Shown in pieces: positions 1 to 9,690 of a stretch of DNA of 64,000 nucleotides. A program made the translations under genes and the position numbers. The stretch is taken from contig NZ_NCXO01000018.1 in assembly GCF_002104795.1 (NCBI RefSeq), positions 1 through 64,000 on the forward strand. Direction: 5' to 3'. The notes below the pieces were generated by a model. It was not told the DNA's origin, searched no databases, and worked only from the letters and a program-made list of their open reading frames with translations. The DNA comes from Mycolicibacillus koreensis. Lineage in GTDB: Bacteria; Actinomycetota; Actinomycetes; Mycobacteriales; Mycobacteriaceae. Position 1 is the first letter of the stretch. Each line of letters begins with the position of its first letter.

Positions 1-754
1 GGGGCGGTTCGGCCGGTTCGGCGCGGCGCCGGCGCCCGCCGCCCGCGGAGGCACCGGCGGGGGCGCCGGCGTGGCGCGGCGCGGCAGCCGGTTCGGGCGG
101 CGGCGTCTCGGCGGCCGGGGCGGCAGGAAAACCCCCGGTGGGCACCGCCACCTCGGGCACATCGATGATCGGGTTCTCCGCGGTGGGGCTGGTGTCGGCC
201 CGGTCGGAGTCGACGCGGGTGGCGGTGGTGGCGCCCCAGTTGACGGTCTCGCCGGTGCCCCCGGCGCGGTCGCTGAAGGCATGCACGGTGGCGCGGTCGG
301 TCTCCAGGGCCGGGCGGTGCGCCAGATCGGCGTCGAACAGGATCTCCAAGTTGGTGCGCAGCGCCACCAATTCGCTGCGCAGCGCGGCGATCTCGTCGGA
401 GGACTCGGCGCGCAGCTCGGCGGTGAGTTCGGCGCGCAACTGCGATTCGACGCCGAGTTCGTATTCGCGGCGGGCCGCGATCTCACGGTCCAGCTGCAGG
501 TCGTAGACGAGTTTCATGTCCCTCGCGCGCGCCTGGGCGACATCGCTTTGCCGACGGTAGATCACCGACACGAACGCCGCGACCACCGCGGCCCACAGGG
601 CGAGCACGACCGCGAGTTTGAGCAATTCGACCCGGTTGGTGAACACCAACGCCGAACTGGCCCCCAACGCCAGCACGAGCAACGCGGTCAGCAACGTCCA
701 GCCCGGCCTGCGGCCGCCGCGCCGGACCCGAGCGCCGCGGGACAGAACGGTCAT
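1..754 (-). CDS. Conserved mycobacterial membrane protein, Rv3604c-like (DUF6779), C-terminus cut by window edge
   Basis: The reading frame starts at an ATG at 752-754 and stays open to the window edge, so at least 251 codons are present and the stop is missing. Two hydrophobic segments lie at about residues 18-38 and 45-66, followed by a charged, Arg/Glu-rich stretch of likely coiled coil (about 70-130) and a Pro/Ala-rich tail. This fits a small membrane protein with a cytoplasmic tail. It is the last gene of the leftward folate operon, as in M. tuberculosis. No enzymatic motif is visible and its function is unknown to me. Identification rests on synteny and topology. Confidence 0.8.
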   Translation of the reverse strand, partial: MTVLSRGARVRRGGRRPGWTLLTALLVLALGASSALVFTNRVELLKLAVVLALWAAVVAAFVSVIYRRQSDVAQARARDMKLVYDLQLDREIAARREYELGVESQLRAELTAELRAESSDEIAALRSELVALRTNLEILFDADLAHRPALETDRATVHAFSDRAGGTGETVNWGATTATRVDSDRADTSPTAENPIIDVPEVAVPTGGFPAAPAAETPPPEPAAAPRHAGAPAGASAGGGRRRRAEPAEPP

Positions 755-820
755 GGCCTGACTGTACCCGTGCGAGGTCAATCAGCGTGTTGCCACGCTT
801 GGGCGATTCTTACCGACCGT

Positions 821-1306
821 TCAGCACGCCTGGCTCTCGGCGTCCTCGCCGTGCTCCGGCGGCAACCCCGGTGAGCGACAGCAATACTGCAGCCACAGCG
901 CAGCAACCACCAGGGCCAGAGCGCTGGCCGCGGCGACCACCGCGCCCCGGGTGTCCACGGCGGCCACATGCAGCCAACTGCGCCGCGGCACCAGATACGC
1001 CAGCACCGCCAGCCACCATCCCAGCACCGGCGCCCCCACCCACGCCGAGGCCTTGGCGATCACCAGGCTGCGGGCCACCGTCAGCGGATGCACCCGGTCG
1101 GAACCGGCGCCGATCTCGGCGGCGCCGATCTTGCTGCGCAGATACTGGCCCCAGCCCGCCTCGACCGCCGCGACCGCCAGCAGCGACAGCCCGGTCCAGA
1201 CGGTGATCGGCGGGAACCACCGGTAGGCGACCATCACCAGCAGGTAGGCGCCGGCGGCGGTGATGGCGGTGACCGCGAGCAGGTCACGGGTGCGGGTGGG
1301 GCCCAT
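821..1306 (-). CDS. DUF3180 small membrane protein (Rv3605c-like)
   Basis: 161 residues with four hydrophobic segments (about 8-30, 34-50, 85-107 and 118-140), typical of the actinobacterial DUF3180 family that sits directly downstream of folK. The ATG at 1304-1306 abuts the folK stop codon with no gap, which indicates co-transcription and probably coupled translation. No catalytic residues are recognisable. The position inside the folate operon suggests a linked role, but that is inference from context only. Confidence 0.85.
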   Translation of the reverse strand: MGPTRTRDLLAVTAITAAGAYLLVMVAYRWFPPITVWTGLSLLAVAAVEAGWGQYLRSKIGAAEIGAGSDRVHPLTVARSLVIAKASAWVGAPVLGWWLAVLAYLVPRRSWLHVAAVDTRGAVVAAASALALVVAALWLQYCCRSPGLPPEHGEDAESQAC

Positions 1307-1858
1307 CTAGTGCGCCGTCTTTGCGTCCGGGGGCGCCCCGAGGGACAGGTCGGTGCGCCGCACCGCGGCCCGCTCGGCCGGATCGAGTTCGGCGACCAGG
1401 GTACTCACCGGCCGGTCGTGGCCGGCGACCATCAGCTCGGCGTCCGGGTCGATGCCCAGCCACGGCACCAGCACGAACGCCCGCAGATGGGCCAACGGGT
1501 GCGGCAGCGTGAGCCCGTCGTCGCGGGAGATCACCAGGGTGTCGCCGGCCGGGGAGGTCTCGTAGCAGGTGACCAGGTCCACGTCGAGGGTGCGCGGCCC
1601 CCACCGCTCTCCGCGCACCCGGTGGGCGGCGTCTTCGAGTTCGTGGGCGCGGCGCAGCCAGGCGTGCCCGTCGCGGTCCGGGTCCTCGGCGATGAGCACC
1701 GCGTTGAGGAACTGGCCTTGATCCAGCCCGCCCCACGGATCGGTCTCATAGACCGCCGAGACCGCTCGCACCGTCGAGCCCAGCCCGTCGACGACCGACC
1801 GCAGCCGGGCCATCCGGTCGCCCAGGTTCGATCCGATCGACAACACCACACGGGTCAT
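1307..1858 (-). CDS. folK: 2-amino-4-hydroxy-6-hydroxymethyldihydropteridine pyrophosphokinase (HPPK)
   Basis: Transfers pyrophosphate from ATP to 6-hydroxymethyl-7,8-dihydropterin, the step before dihydropteroate synthase. The N-terminal SIGSNLGDR (residues 7-15) and the HPPK signature RWGPRTLDVDL (85-95), with the metal-binding aspartates D92 and D94, are intact. The ATG at 1856-1858 gives 183 aa, the usual family length. An in-frame upstream extension to 1957 reads as low-complexity shadow sequence and was rejected. It follows folB in the folE-folP-folB-folK order of mycobacteria. Confidence 0.95.
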   Translation of the reverse strand: MTRVVLSIGSNLGDRMARLRSVVDGLGSTVRAVSAVYETDPWGGLDQGQFLNAVLIAEDPDRDGHAWLRRAHELEDAAHRVRGERWGPRTLDVDLVTCYETSPAGDTLVISRDDGLTLPHPLAHLRAFVLVPWLGIDPDAELMVAGHDRPVSTLVAELDPAERAAVRRTDLSLGAPPDAKTAH

Positions 1859-1886
1859 CGGTTGCGCTCCTTCCGGTTCGGCGGGC

Positions 1887-2285
1887 TCACAGGGCGGTGC
1901 CCGCCGGCAGCACCCGGGAGTGGCGACGGCGGGACCGCCGGGCCACCACCGCCACATCGGTGAACGTGTGCGGGATGGGGGCCTGCGGTTTGTGCACGCT
2001 GACCTCCACCGCGTCGACGCGGGCGTCGGCGATGACGTCGTCGGCGATCTCGGCGGCGACGGTCTCGATCAGGTTGCGTGCCGGGCCGGCGACGATCGTC
2101 ACCGCCCGGTCGGCCAGCGCCCCGTAGTCGTAGGTGTCGGCGAGGTCGTCGCTGGCGGCCGCGGCGGCCTGGTCCAGCCAGACGGTGACGTCGACGACGA
2201 AGTCCTGTCCGTCGCGACGCTCGTGGTCGAACACGCCGTGGTGGCCGCGCACCCTCAGCCCGCGCAGTTCGATGCGGTCAGTCAT
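1887..2285 (-). CDS. folB: Dihydroneopterin aldolase
   Basis: Converts 7,8-dihydroneopterin to 6-hydroxymethyl-dihydropterin and glycolaldehyde in folate synthesis. The start [20 protein letters not shown] and the later [11 protein letters not shown] segment are characteristic of FolB. The ATG at 2283-2285 gives 132 aa, matching the family. The first bases overlap the end of folP by 8 nt (2278-2285), so translation is probably coupled. The small subunit normally forms tetramers or octamers. Confidence 0.94.
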   Translation of the reverse strand: MTDRIELRGLRVRGHHGVFDHERRDGQDFVVDVTVWLDQAAAAASDDLADTYDYGALADRAVTIVAGPARNLIETVAAEIADDVIADARVDAVEVSVHKPQAPIPHTFTDVAVVARRSRRRHSRVLPAGTAL

Positions 2286-3123
2286 CGTCGTCTCCTCCCG
2301 AGGCTCCGCGGCTCCAGGCGGCCGCCACTGCGAGGGCGTCGACGCTGGCGCGCACATCGTGGACGCGCACCCCCCAGGCGCCGTGCAGACCGGCCAGCGC
2401 CGAGATCACCGCGGTGGCGGTCTCGCGGCCGTCGGGGGGACGCGCCGCCCCGGCGGGGTCGGCGAGCAGGGCGCCGAGGAACCGTTTGCGTGACGCCCCC
2501 ACCAGGACCGGCACCCCCGCGGCCACCAGCTGCGGCAGGGCGTGCAACAGCGCCCAGTTGTGCCGCGCGGTCTTGGCGAACCCGAGCCCGGGGTCGATCA
2601 CCAGGTTGGCCGGGTCCACCCCAGCGGCCACCGCACGGTCCACCCCGGCGAGCAGCTCGGCGCGCACCTCGGCGACGACGTCGGTGTAGTGCGGCACCCG
2701 ATGCGGCTGGTCGGCGGCGACGTCCCGCCAGTGCATCAGCACCCACCGCGCGCCGGTCTCGACCAGAAGCGGGGTCATCGCCGGGTCGGCCTGCCCCCCG
2801 GAGACGTCGTTGACCCAGCTGGCCCCGGCGGACAGGGCGGCACTGGCCACTGCCGCGTGCATGGTGTCGATGCTCACGGTGAGCCCGTGCTGCGCCAGCG
2901 CGGCGATCACCGGCAGCACCCGTGCGGCCTCCACCTGCGGGTCGATCCGGCGGGCGCCGGGGCGAGTGGATTCCCCGCCGACGTCGATGATCGCCGCGCC
3001 GTCGGCGGCCAGCGCCAGACCGTGTTCGACGGCACGGTCACACGCCAGATAGCGGCCGCCATCGGAGAACGAATCGTCGGTGACGTTGACCACGCCCATG
3101 ACCTGCACCGGTGGAGAGTTCAC
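2278..3123 (-). CDS. folP: Dihydropteroate synthase (sulfonamide target)
   Basis: Condenses p-aminobenzoate with the pterin pyrophosphate made by FolK. The N-terminal [19 protein letters not shown], the GGESTRPGA pterin loop, the VNDVSGG segment and [12 protein letters not shown] near the C-terminus are all present. The chosen start is the GTG at 3121-3123, which overlaps the folE stop codon as GTGA and gives 281 aa, the length of mycobacterial FolP1. The open frame upstream of this GTG reads antisense-like sequence inside folE and was discarded. Confidence 0.95.
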   Translation of the reverse strand: MNSPPVQVMGVVNVTDDSFSDGGRYLACDRAVEHGLALAADGAAIIDVGGESTRPGARRIDPQVEAARVLPVIAALAQHGLTVSIDTMHAAVASAALSAGASWVNDVSGGQADPAMTPLLVETGARWVLMHWRDVAADQPHRVPHYTDVVAEVRAELLAGVDRAVAAGVDPANLVIDPGLGFAKTARHNWALLHALPQLVAAGVPVLVGASRKRFLGALLADPAGAARPPDGRETATAVISALAGLHGAWGVRVHDVRASVDALAVAAAWSRGASGGDDDD

Positions 3124-3767
3124 TTGCGCAGCATCAGATCCAACGCTTCTGCCCGCGCCGCGGTGTCGGTTTTGAACTGGCCGCGCACCGCCGAGGTGGT
3201 GGTGATCGCGCCCGGTTTGCGGATGCCGCGCATCGACATGCACATGTGCTCGGCCTCCACCACCACGATCACGCCGCGCGGCTGCAGCCGGTTCATCATC
3301 GCGTCGGCGATCTGCCCGGTCAGCCGTTCCTGCACCTGCGGGCGGCGGGCGTACAGATCCACGACCCGGGCGATCTTCGACAGCCCGGTGACCCGGCCGT
3401 CGGCGCCGGGGATGTAGCCGACGTTGGCGACCCCGTGGAACGACACCAGGTGGTGTTCGCACATCGAGTACATCGGGATCTCTTTGACCAGCACCAGCTC
3501 GTTGTGCTGTTCGTCGAAGGTGGTGTCGAGCACTTCGTCGGGATCGGTGTAGAGCCCGGCGAACATCTCCCGGTAGGCGCGCGCCACCCGGGCGGGGGTG
3601 TCCTTCAGCCCGCAGCGCTCCGGGTCCTCCCCCACCGCGTAGAGCAGTTCGCGCACCGCCGCCTCCGCGCGGGCCTGGTCGAACACCGGCCCGTCGAGCG
3701 TGAGTGAATCAGCGCCCAGTTCAACGTCGACCATCTCCGAATCCGTCATCGAATCGGGGTGGGCCAT
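3120..3767 (-). CDS. folE: GTP cyclohydrolase I
   Basis: Opens the purine ring of GTP to form dihydroneopterin triphosphate, the first step of folate synthesis. Zinc ligands are visible: C103 and H106 in SMCEHHL, and C176 in [11 protein letters not shown]. The 215-aa length and the C-terminal [13 protein letters not shown] segment match the decameric bacterial enzyme. It lies 17 bases downstream of ftsH and its stop codon overlaps the folP start, so it belongs to the ftsH-folate transcription unit. Confidence 0.96.
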   Translation of the reverse strand: MAHPDSMTDSEMVDVELGADSLTLDGPVFDQARAEAAVRELLYAVGEDPERCGLKDTPARVARAYREMFAGLYTDPDEVLDTTFDEQHNELVLVKEIPMYSMCEHHLVSFHGVANVGYIPGADGRVTGLSKIARVVDLYARRPQVQERLTGQIADAMMNRLQPRGVIVVVEAEHMCMSMRGIRKPGAITTTSAVRGQFKTDTAARAEALDLMLRK

Positions 3768-3784
3768 GACACCTCCATCGCGTT

Positions 3785-6103
3785 TCAGCTGCGGGCCGGC
3801 GGGTTGGTCCGGCTCTCCTCACCGTGGCCACCCGTGTCCCCCGATCCTCGCTCAGCACCGGAGTCGCCGGGCGCACCGGGGGCCGGCGGCGGGTATCGGT
3901 GGCCCTGCGGCGGATAGGGCGGGTATCCCGGGTACGGCGCGTTCGGCTGCTGCGGGTGCGCCGGCGGGTACCAGTAGCCGCCCTGCTGCTGGGGCGGGGG
4001 CCAGCCGGGGGCGTGCCACCCGGCGGGGGCTCCGTAGTCGGGCTGGGTGCCGGCGGGCTGGGTGCCGGCCGGCGGTGCCCCGTTGCTGGGTGGGGGCGCG
4101 GCGCCCTCGGCGCGGGCCGCCTCGGCGCTGGCCCGGGCGATCGCGGCTTTGAACGCCGGTTCCGGAACCGGTTTGGGCCATTCCTCGCCGCGCTCGATCG
4201 CCAGTTCGCCGGGGGTCTTGATCGGCGGCTTGTCCGACGGGATGCGCCCGCCGAAGTCGTCGAAGAGGGTCAGCCGCGGGCGTTTGCCCACGTCGACGAA
4301 GATCGCCTCCAGGTCGGCGCGGTGCAGGGTCTCCTTCTCCAGCAGTTCGGCGGCAAGCCGGTCGAGGACGTCGCGATACTCGGTGAGGATCTCCCAGGCT
4401 TCGGTGTGGGCGGCCTCGATGAGTTTGCGGACCTCCTCGTCGATCTCGCGCGCCACCTCGTGGGAGTAGTCGGGGGCGGTTCCCATGGTGCGCCCCAAGA
4501 ACGGGTCGCCGTGCTCGGTGCCGTAGCGCACCGCACCCAGCTTGGTGCTCATCCCGTATTCGGTGACCATGGCGCGGGCGATCTTGGTGGCCTGTTCGAT
4601 GTCGGAGACGGCCCCGGTGGTCGGCTCGTGGAACACCAGCTCCTCCGCCGCGCGCCCGCCCATGGCGAACACCAGCTGCGAGATCATCTCCGAGCGGGTG
4701 CGCAGGCTCTTGTCCTCCTCGGGCACCGCCACCGCGTGCCCGCCGGTGCGCCCGCGCGCCAGGATCGTCACCTTGTAGATCGGGTCGATGTCGGGCATCG
4801 CCCACGCGGCCAGGGTGTGCCCGCCCTCGTGGTAGGCGGTGATCTTCTTCTCCTGCTCGCTGATGATCCGGCCTTTGCGCCGCGGCCCGCCGATGACCCG
4901 GTCGACGGCCTCCTCCAGCGCCGCGCCGGTGATCACGGTGCCGTTCTCCCGCGCGGTGAGCAGCGCGGCCTCGTTGATCACGTTCTCCAGGTCGGCCCCC
5001 GACATTCCGACGGTGCGTTTGGCCAGCCCGTCGAGGTCGGCGTCCGGGGCCATCGGCTTGCCCTTGGCGTGCACCCGCAGCACCGCGCGCCGGCCGGCGA
5101 TGTCGGGGTTGGACACCGGGATCTGCCGGTCGAAGCGGCCCGGGCGCAGCAGCGCCGGGTCGAGGATGTCGGGCCGGTTGGTCGCCGCGATCAGGATCAC
5201 GCCCTGCCGGTCGCCGAAACCGTCCATCTCCACCAGCAGCTGGTTGAGGGTCTGTTCCCGCTCGTCGTGGCCGCCGCCGAGACCGGCGCCGCGCTGGCGC
5301 CCGACCGCGTCGATCTCGTCGACGAAGATGATGCACGGCGCGTTCTGTTTGGCCTGCTCGAACAGGTCGCGCACCCGGGAGGCACCCACCCCGACGAACA
5401 TCTCCACGAAATCCGAGCCGGAGATGGTGAAGAACGGCACCTCGGCCTCGCCGGCCACCGCGCGGGCCAGCAGCGTCTTGCCGGTGCCGGGCGGGCCGAA
5501 CAGCAGCACGCCGCGGGGGATCTTCGCACCCAACGCCTGGTACCGCGACGGGTTCTGCAGGAAGTCCTTGATCTCGTAGAGCTCTTCGACGGCCTCGTCG
5601 ACCCCGGCCACGTCGGCGAAGGTCGTCTTCGGCATGTCCTTGGTGAGCTGCTTGGCCCGGGATTTGCCGAACCCGAATCCCATCCGGGCGCCGCCCTGCA
5701 TCCGGGTGAACAGCACGAACAGCGCCACCAGCAACAGCAGCGGCAGCATGTAGATCAGCAGCGTGCCCCAGATGCTGCCCTGGTTGACGGTGGTGTTGGT
5801 GGTGACGTGCTTGGCGGCCAGCGAGTCATACAGCGGCACCGCGTACCCGGTCGGGAACTTCGTGATGATCTGGTCGGCGTTCTCGGTGGCGTCGTTGCCG
5901 CTTTTCAGCGTCAACCGCAGTTGTTGTTCCCGGTCGTCGATTTGGGCGCTCTCGACGTTGTCCTCGGCGATCTGAGTGACGGCCACCGAGGTGTCGACCG
6001 GTTTGAATTTGCGGGTGTCGTCACTGAGATAGAAGATCGACCAGCCCAACACCACCAGCACACCGATCACGGTGAGGGTGCGGATCACGTTTTTGCGTTT
6101 CAT
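3785..6103 (-). CDS. ftsH: ATP-dependent zinc metalloprotease FtsH
   Basis: Membrane-anchored AAA+ protease that degrades damaged and regulatory membrane proteins. The start [14 protein letters not shown] at 6101-6103 gives 772 aa. Transmembrane helices lie at about 8-25 and 110-130. Walker A GPPGTGKT is near residue 202, and [17 protein letters not shown] carries Walker B. The zinc-binding HEGGH is near residue 424. After about residue 640 the tail is rich in Pro, Gly, Tyr and Gln, as in other mycobacterial FtsH proteins. A longer in-frame upstream extension to 7030 is antisense to the epoxide hydrolase and is not real coding sequence. Confidence 0.96.
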   Translation of the reverse strand: MKRKNVIRTLTVIGVLVVLGWSIFYLSDDTRKFKPVDTSVAVTQIAEDNVESAQIDDREQQLRLTLKSGNDATENADQIITKFPTGYAVPLYDSLAAKHVTTNTTVNQGSIWGTLLIYMLPLLLLVALFVLFTRMQGGARMGFGFGKSRAKQLTKDMPKTTFADVAGVDEAVEELYEIKDFLQNPSRYQALGAKIPRGVLLFGPPGTGKTLLARAVAGEAEVPFFTISGSDFVEMFVGVGASRVRDLFEQAKQNAPCIIFVDEIDAVGRQRGAGLGGGHDEREQTLNQLLVEMDGFGDRQGVILIAATNRPDILDPALLRPGRFDRQIPVSNPDIAGRRAVLRVHAKGKPMAPDADLDGLAKRTVGMSGADLENVINEAALLTARENGTVITGAALEEAVDRVIGGPRRKGRIISEQEKKITAYHEGGHTLAAWAMPDIDPIYKVTILARGRTGGHAVAVPEEDKSLRTRSEMISQLVFAMGGRAAEELVFHEPTTGAVSDIEQATKIARAMVTEYGMSTKLGAVRYGTEHGDPFLGRTMGTAPDYSHEVAREIDEEVRKLIEAAHTEAWEILTEYRDVLDRLAAELLEKETLHRADLEAIFVDVGKRPRLTLFDDFGGRIPSDKPPIKTPGELAIERGEEWPKPVPEPAFKAAIARASAEAARAEGAAPPPSNGAPPAGTQPAGTQPDYGAPAGWHAPGWPPPQQQGGYWYPPAHPQQPNAPYPGYPPYPPQGHRYPPPAPGAPGDSGAERGSGDTGGHGEESRTNPPARS

Positions 6104-6259
6104 CAACTTACGACCGGGCTCGGCCACGTCCTTCCCGTACAGGTAGTTGCAACAGCCCAGGCTACCGCGCCGCCGGCGCGGCCTCGTCGCGATGGCGGTG
6201 CCCACCGTGCCCACCGGTGCCCGCCGGTGCTTTCCCGGCACCGGCCGCTGTGCTTGGGT

Positions 6260-7240
6260 ATGACGATGACGACGGGTGCGACGGCGGTCAGACAGCGGTT
6301 TGTCGACACCAACGGGGTGCGACTGCTGCTCACCGAGGCCGGTGAGCCGGGCGCGCCGGTGGTGGTGTTGGCCCACGGGTTCCCGGAGCTGGCGTTTTCG
6401 TGGCGCCACCAGATCCCGGCGCTGGCCGCCGCCGGCTACCACGTGCTCGCCCCCGACCAGCGCGGCTACGGCCGGTCGTCGGCGCCGGCCGCGGTCGACG
6501 CCTACGACATCCATCGCCTCACCGCCGACCTGGTGGGCCTGCTCGACGACGTCGGCGCCGACCGTGCCGTGTGGGTCGGCCACGACTGGGGCGCGCCGGT
6601 GGTGTGGAACGCGGCGCTGCTGCACCCCGAGCGGGTGGCCGCCGTGGCGGGGTTGAGTGTGCCGCCCACACCGCGGCCGCGGGAGAAGCCGACCGCGGTG
6701 TGGCGGCGGCTGTTCGGCGAGAACTTCTTCTACATCCTGTACTTCCAGCAGCCCGGTGTCGCCGACGCCGAACTCGGCGCCGACCCGGCGCGCACCCTGA
6801 CCCGGATGTTCGGCGGGCTGCGCCCACCGGCCGACCGGGACGCGGCAGCCAGGATGCTCGCCCCCGGCCCGGCCGGGTTCATCGACCGGCTGCCCGAGCC
6901 CGACGGGCTGCCGGGGTGGCTGAACCAGGCCGAGCTGGACCACTACGTCGCCGAGTTCACCCGCACCGGGTTCACCGGCGCGCTGAACTGGTATCGCAAC
7001 TTCGACCGCAACTGGGAGACCACCGCGCACCTCGCCGAGGCGACCACGGCCGCCCCGGCACTATTCATGGCCGGCTCCGCCGACCCGGTGCTGGGGTTCA
7101 CCCGGCGCGACCGGGCCACCGACGTGGTGACCGGACCGTATCGGGAACTGGTGCTGGAGGGGGCCGGGCACTGGCTGCAGCAGGAACGTCCCGAGCAGGT
7201 CAACGCCGCGCTGCTGAAGTTCCTCGCCGAGCTGCGCTGA
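6260..7240 (+). CDS. ephA: Alpha/beta-hydrolase, EphA-type epoxide hydrolase
   Basis: 326 aa. The oxyanion motif HGFPE begins at residue 39 and the nucleophile elbow GHDWG places the catalytic aspartate at D109, as expected for epoxide hydrolases rather than serine esterases. The catalytic histidine is in GAGHWLQQE near the C-terminus. The ATG at 6260 is used because sequence upstream is the ftsH promoter region; a second ATG lies six bases later and no strong ribosome binding site distinguishes them. It is divergent from ftsH. The M. tuberculosis Rv3617 synteny supports the name; the substrate is not known from sequence. Confidence 0.88.
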   Translation: MTMTTGATAVRQRFVDTNGVRLLLTEAGEPGAPVVVLAHGFPELAFSWRHQIPALAAAGYHVLAPDQRGYGRSSAPAAVDAYDIHRLTADLVGLLDDVGADRAVWVGHDWGAPVVWNAALLHPERVAAVAGLSVPPTPRPREKPTAVWRRLFGENFFYILYFQQPGVADAELGADPARTLTRMFGGLRPPADRDAAARMLAPGPAGFIDRLPEPDGLPGWLNQAELDHYVAEFTRTGFTGALNWYRNFDRNWETTAHLAEATTAAPALFMAGSADPVLGFTRRDRATDVVTGPYRELVLEGAGHWLQQERPEQVNAALLKFLAELR

Positions 7241-7253
7241 CCGGCGTTCGCGC

Positions 7254-7300
7254 GCACGTCGTCGCACGCACGTCGACGCGCGCACGTCGACGCGTGCACG
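7254..7300. repeat. Four GCACGT-type units at exact 14-bp spacing before the lpqG promoter
   Basis: GCACGTCGTCGCA begins at 7254, GCACGTCGACGCG at 7268 and again at 7282, and a partial copy (GCACGT) at 7296. The last copy abuts the TAAGGT -10 box. The array fills the whole gap between the ephA stop and the lpqG promoter. It could be a regulator-binding array or simple repeat expansion. Confidence 0.6.
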
Positions 7301-7301
7301 T

Positions 7302-7307
7302 TAAGGT
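7302..7307 (+). promoter_or_regulatory. TANNNT -10 box for lpqG, leaderless
   Basis: TAAGGT ends seven bases before the ATG at 7315, the spacing expected when transcription starts on the start codon. No Shine-Dalgarno sequence is present between the box and the ATG. Confidence 0.5.
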
Positions 7308-7314
7308 GCCAACC

Positions 7315-8058
7315 ATGCGCCACGCCACCTTCGACGCCCCGCCGTTCCGCAGACTGACCCGCCGGATGCTCGTCCCCGCGGCGGCCGTGTTGACCCTCAT
7401 CGGGGTGGCCGGCTGCGACGCCGAATCCCCCGCCGACAGCGGCACCCGCGAGGTCACGGTGATCGGCGAGGGCCAGGTGCAGGGCAGCCCGGATCTGCTC
7501 ACCGTCGACGTCGGTATCGAGTTCAGTGCCCCCGACGTGACCGCGGCGATGAACCAGACCAACGAGCGCCAGCAGGCGCTCATCGACGCGCTGATCGACG
7601 CCGGGGTCGACGAGAGCGACATCGCCACCACGTCGGTGAGCCTGCAGCCGCAGTACACCAGCGAGCCGGGCGCGCCGAGCACGATCACCAGTTACCGCGC
7701 CACCAACGCGATCAAGGTCAAGATCCGCGAGTTGGAGTCGGCCTCGGAGGCGCTGGCGCTGATCGTGAGCACCGGCGGGGACGCCACCCGGCTCAACGCG
7801 GTGAACTACTCGATCGAGAACGATTCGCAGTTGGTGCGCGACGCCCGGGCCCGGGCGTTCACCGACGCCAAGGACCGCGCCGAGCAGTACGCGCAGTTGT
7901 CGGGAATGAAGCTGGGCAAGGTGATCTCGGTGTCGGAGAGCCCCGGGGCCGAGCGGCCCAGTCCGCGCCCGGCGCAGCGGGCCCTGTCCGACGTTCCGGT
8001 GGAGCCCGGTGAGCAGACGGTGAGTTTCTCGGTGGAAGCGGTCTGGGAGCTGACTTAA
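7315..8058 (+). CDS. lpqG: SIMPL-domain (DUF541) lipoprotein, LpqG-like
   Basis: 247 aa. A Tat/Sec-type signal with RRMLVPAAAVLTLIG leads into the lipobox VAGC (Cys at about residue 36), so the protein is probably lipid-anchored outside the membrane. The rest is a SIMPL domain: it begins REVTVIGEGQVQGSPD, and the downstream SYRATNAIKVKIRE and KDRAEQYAQLSGMKLGKV segments are typical. Function of the family is poorly defined. The order lpqG then convergent hpt-tilS is conserved in M. tuberculosis. Confidence 0.88.
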   Translation: MRHATFDAPPFRRLTRRMLVPAAAVLTLIGVAGCDAESPADSGTREVTVIGEGQVQGSPDLLTVDVGIEFSAPDVTAAMNQTNERQQALIDALIDAGVDESDIATTSVSLQPQYTSEPGAPSTITSYRATNAIKVKIRELESASEALALIVSTGGDATRLNAVNYSIENDSQLVRDARARAFTDAKDRAEQYAQLSGMKLGKVISVSESPGAERPSPRPAQRALSDVPVEPGEQTVSFSVEAVWELT

Positions 8059-8084
8059 CTTCCCCGGCCCGCCCGGGGCTTCCG

Positions 8085-8687
8085 CTACTGGTAGATCCGC
8101 GGATCCAGGGTGCCGATGTAGGGCAGGTCGCGGTAGCGCTCGAGGTAGTCCAGCCCGTAGCCGACGACGAAATCGGTGGGGATGTCGAAGCCCACATAGG
8201 AGATGTCGACGCCGGTGCGCATCGCGTCGAGTTTGCGCAGCAGGGTGCAGATCCGCAGTGATCGGGGCCCGCGGGTGGCGAGGTTGCGCAGCAACCAGGA
8301 CAGCGTCAGCCCGGAGTCGACGACGTCTTCGACGATGAGCACGTCGCGGCCGCTGATGTCGCGGTCGAGGTCTTTGAGGATGCGCACCACCCCCGACGAC
8401 GACGTCGAGGACCCGTAGGAGCTGACCGCCATGAACTCGAACTGGGTGGGCAGCGGGATCGCCCGGGCCAGGTCGGTGACGAACAGCACCGCGCCCTTGA
8501 GCACGGTGACCAGCAGCAGATCCCGGCCGCCGGGAGGGGTGTGCGGGTCGGTGTCGGCGTCGGCGCCCAGGTGGGCGTAGTCGGCGCCGATCTGCGCGCC
8601 GAGTTCGGCGACACGGGCCTGAATCCGGTCCTGGGACAGCAGCACCGATTTGATGTCCCCGTTGTACGGCTGCGCTGTCACGCCCAC
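8085..8687 (-). CDS. hpt: Hypoxanthine-guanine phosphoribosyltransferase
   Basis: Purine salvage enzyme making IMP and GMP from PRPP. The PRPP-binding motif [14 protein letters not shown], the [12 protein letters not shown] segment and SSYGSSTSS loop are intact. The start is uncertain: GTG at 8685-8687 (200 aa) or GTG at 8679-8681 are the best candidates. A TTG at 8717 would overlap the tilS 3' end. It is the promoter-distal gene after tilS, 19 bases downstream of it. Confidence 0.94.
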   Translation of the reverse strand: MGVTAQPYNGDIKSVLLSQDRIQARVAELGAQIGADYAHLGADADTDPHTPPGGRDLLLVTVLKGAVLFVTDLARAIPLPTQFEFMAVSSYGSSTSSSGVVRILKDLDRDISGRDVLIVEDVVDSGLTLSWLLRNLATRGPRSLRICTLLRKLDAMRTGVDISYVGFDIPTDFVVGYGLDYLERYRDLPYIGTLDPRIYQ

Positions 8688-8706
8688 AGCGTGCCATGCC
8701 CGGCGG

Positions 8707-9690
8707 TCAACGACCAACCGGTTCGCTGCGCAGCACCAGCACCGCGCCGTCGCGGGCGGCGACGAGGCGGCGCCGGGTCAGCGCCGAGCCGACCGCCACC
8801 CCGCCCTGACCGCGCCAGTCGGTGACGAGCGCGTCGATGCGGCGGATCTGGCGGTCGCTGAGCCCGCGGGCGCCGCCGTCGAGCAGCCAGCTGCGGATCA
8901 CCCGGCGCCGCACCGGGCCGGGCAGCGGCGCCACCGCCGCCACCGCCAGCGCCCCGCCGTCGGCGTGGGCGCCCGCGGCCGCGGCCGCGGCGAGCGCGTC
9001 GAGCACCGCGGTGTCCTCGCGTAGCGCGGTCGCGGTGCGCGCCAACGCCTCGGCGACCCCGCCGCCGAGCACCTCCTCCAACAGCGGCAGCACCTCGGTG
9101 CGCAGCCGGGCGCGGGTGAAGCGGGGATCGGTGTTGTGTGGATCGGTCCAGGGGTCGACCCCCAGCACCGCGCAGGCGGCGTGGGTGAGCGCGCGGCGCA
9201 CCCCCAGCAGCGGCCGGTACCAGGGCGGGTCGCACCGGGCCATCCCGGCCAGCGACCGCGCCCCCGAGCCGCGCCCCAACCCCAGCAACACCGTCTCGGC
9301 CTGGTCGTCGAGGGTGTGGCCGACCAGCACCGGCGCGCCGTCGCGGGCGGCCGCCAGCGCGGTGTAGCGGGCGCGCCGCGCGGCGGCCTCCGGGCCGCCG
9401 CCGGTGCCGACGGTCACGGTCAGCACCCGCGCGTCGACACAGCCCAGGGCCAGCGCCTGGGCCCGGGCGGCGGCCGCGACCTGCGCGGAGCCCGGCTGCA
9501 ACCGGTGGTCGACGATGAGCGCGGTGGTCGGCAACAGCCCGGCGGCGACCGCGGTCAACGCCACCGAATCCGGCCCGCCGGACAGGGCGACACACCACCG
9601 GTCGGCCGTGGGGAGCCGGGCGTCGGCGAACCGGCTCAGTTCGGTCCGCAACGTCGCCAGCGGCGCCGCTAGAGCACCCGGTTGATCCAT
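8707..9690 (-). CDS. tilS: tRNA(Ile)-lysidine synthase
   Basis: Modifies the wobble cytidine of the CAU-anticodon tRNA-Ile with lysine, using ATP. The PP-loop SGGPDS is at residues 37-42 and the [16 protein letters not shown] and RPLLGVRR segments follow as in the family. The ATG at 9688-9690 gives 327 aa. It overlaps the end of the upstream HExxH-protein gene by 22 bases, which suggests coupled translation. The tilS-hpt pairing, usually followed by ftsH, is ancient; here ftsH lies about 2 kb away beyond ephA and lpqG. Confidence 0.93.
   Translation of the reverse strand: MDQPGALAAPLATLRTELSRFADARLPTADRWCVALSGGPDSVALTAVAAGLLPTTALIVDHRLQPGSAQVAAAARAQALALGCVDARVLTVTVGTGGGPEAAARRARYTALAAARDGAPVLVGHTLDDQAETVLLGLGRGSGARSLAGMARCDPPWYRPLLGVRRALTHAACAVLGVDPWTDPHNTDPRFTRARLRTEVLPLLEEVLGGGVAEALARTATALREDTAVLDALAAAAAAGAHADGGALAVAAVAPLPGPVRRRVIRSWLLDGGARGLSDRQIRRIDALVTDWRGQGGVAVGSALTRRRLVAARDGAVLVLRSEPVGR

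Noticed and set aside
6104-7030. N-terminal extension of ftsH
   Set aside because: It is antisense to the epoxide hydrolase and FtsH homologues start at the MKRKN position.
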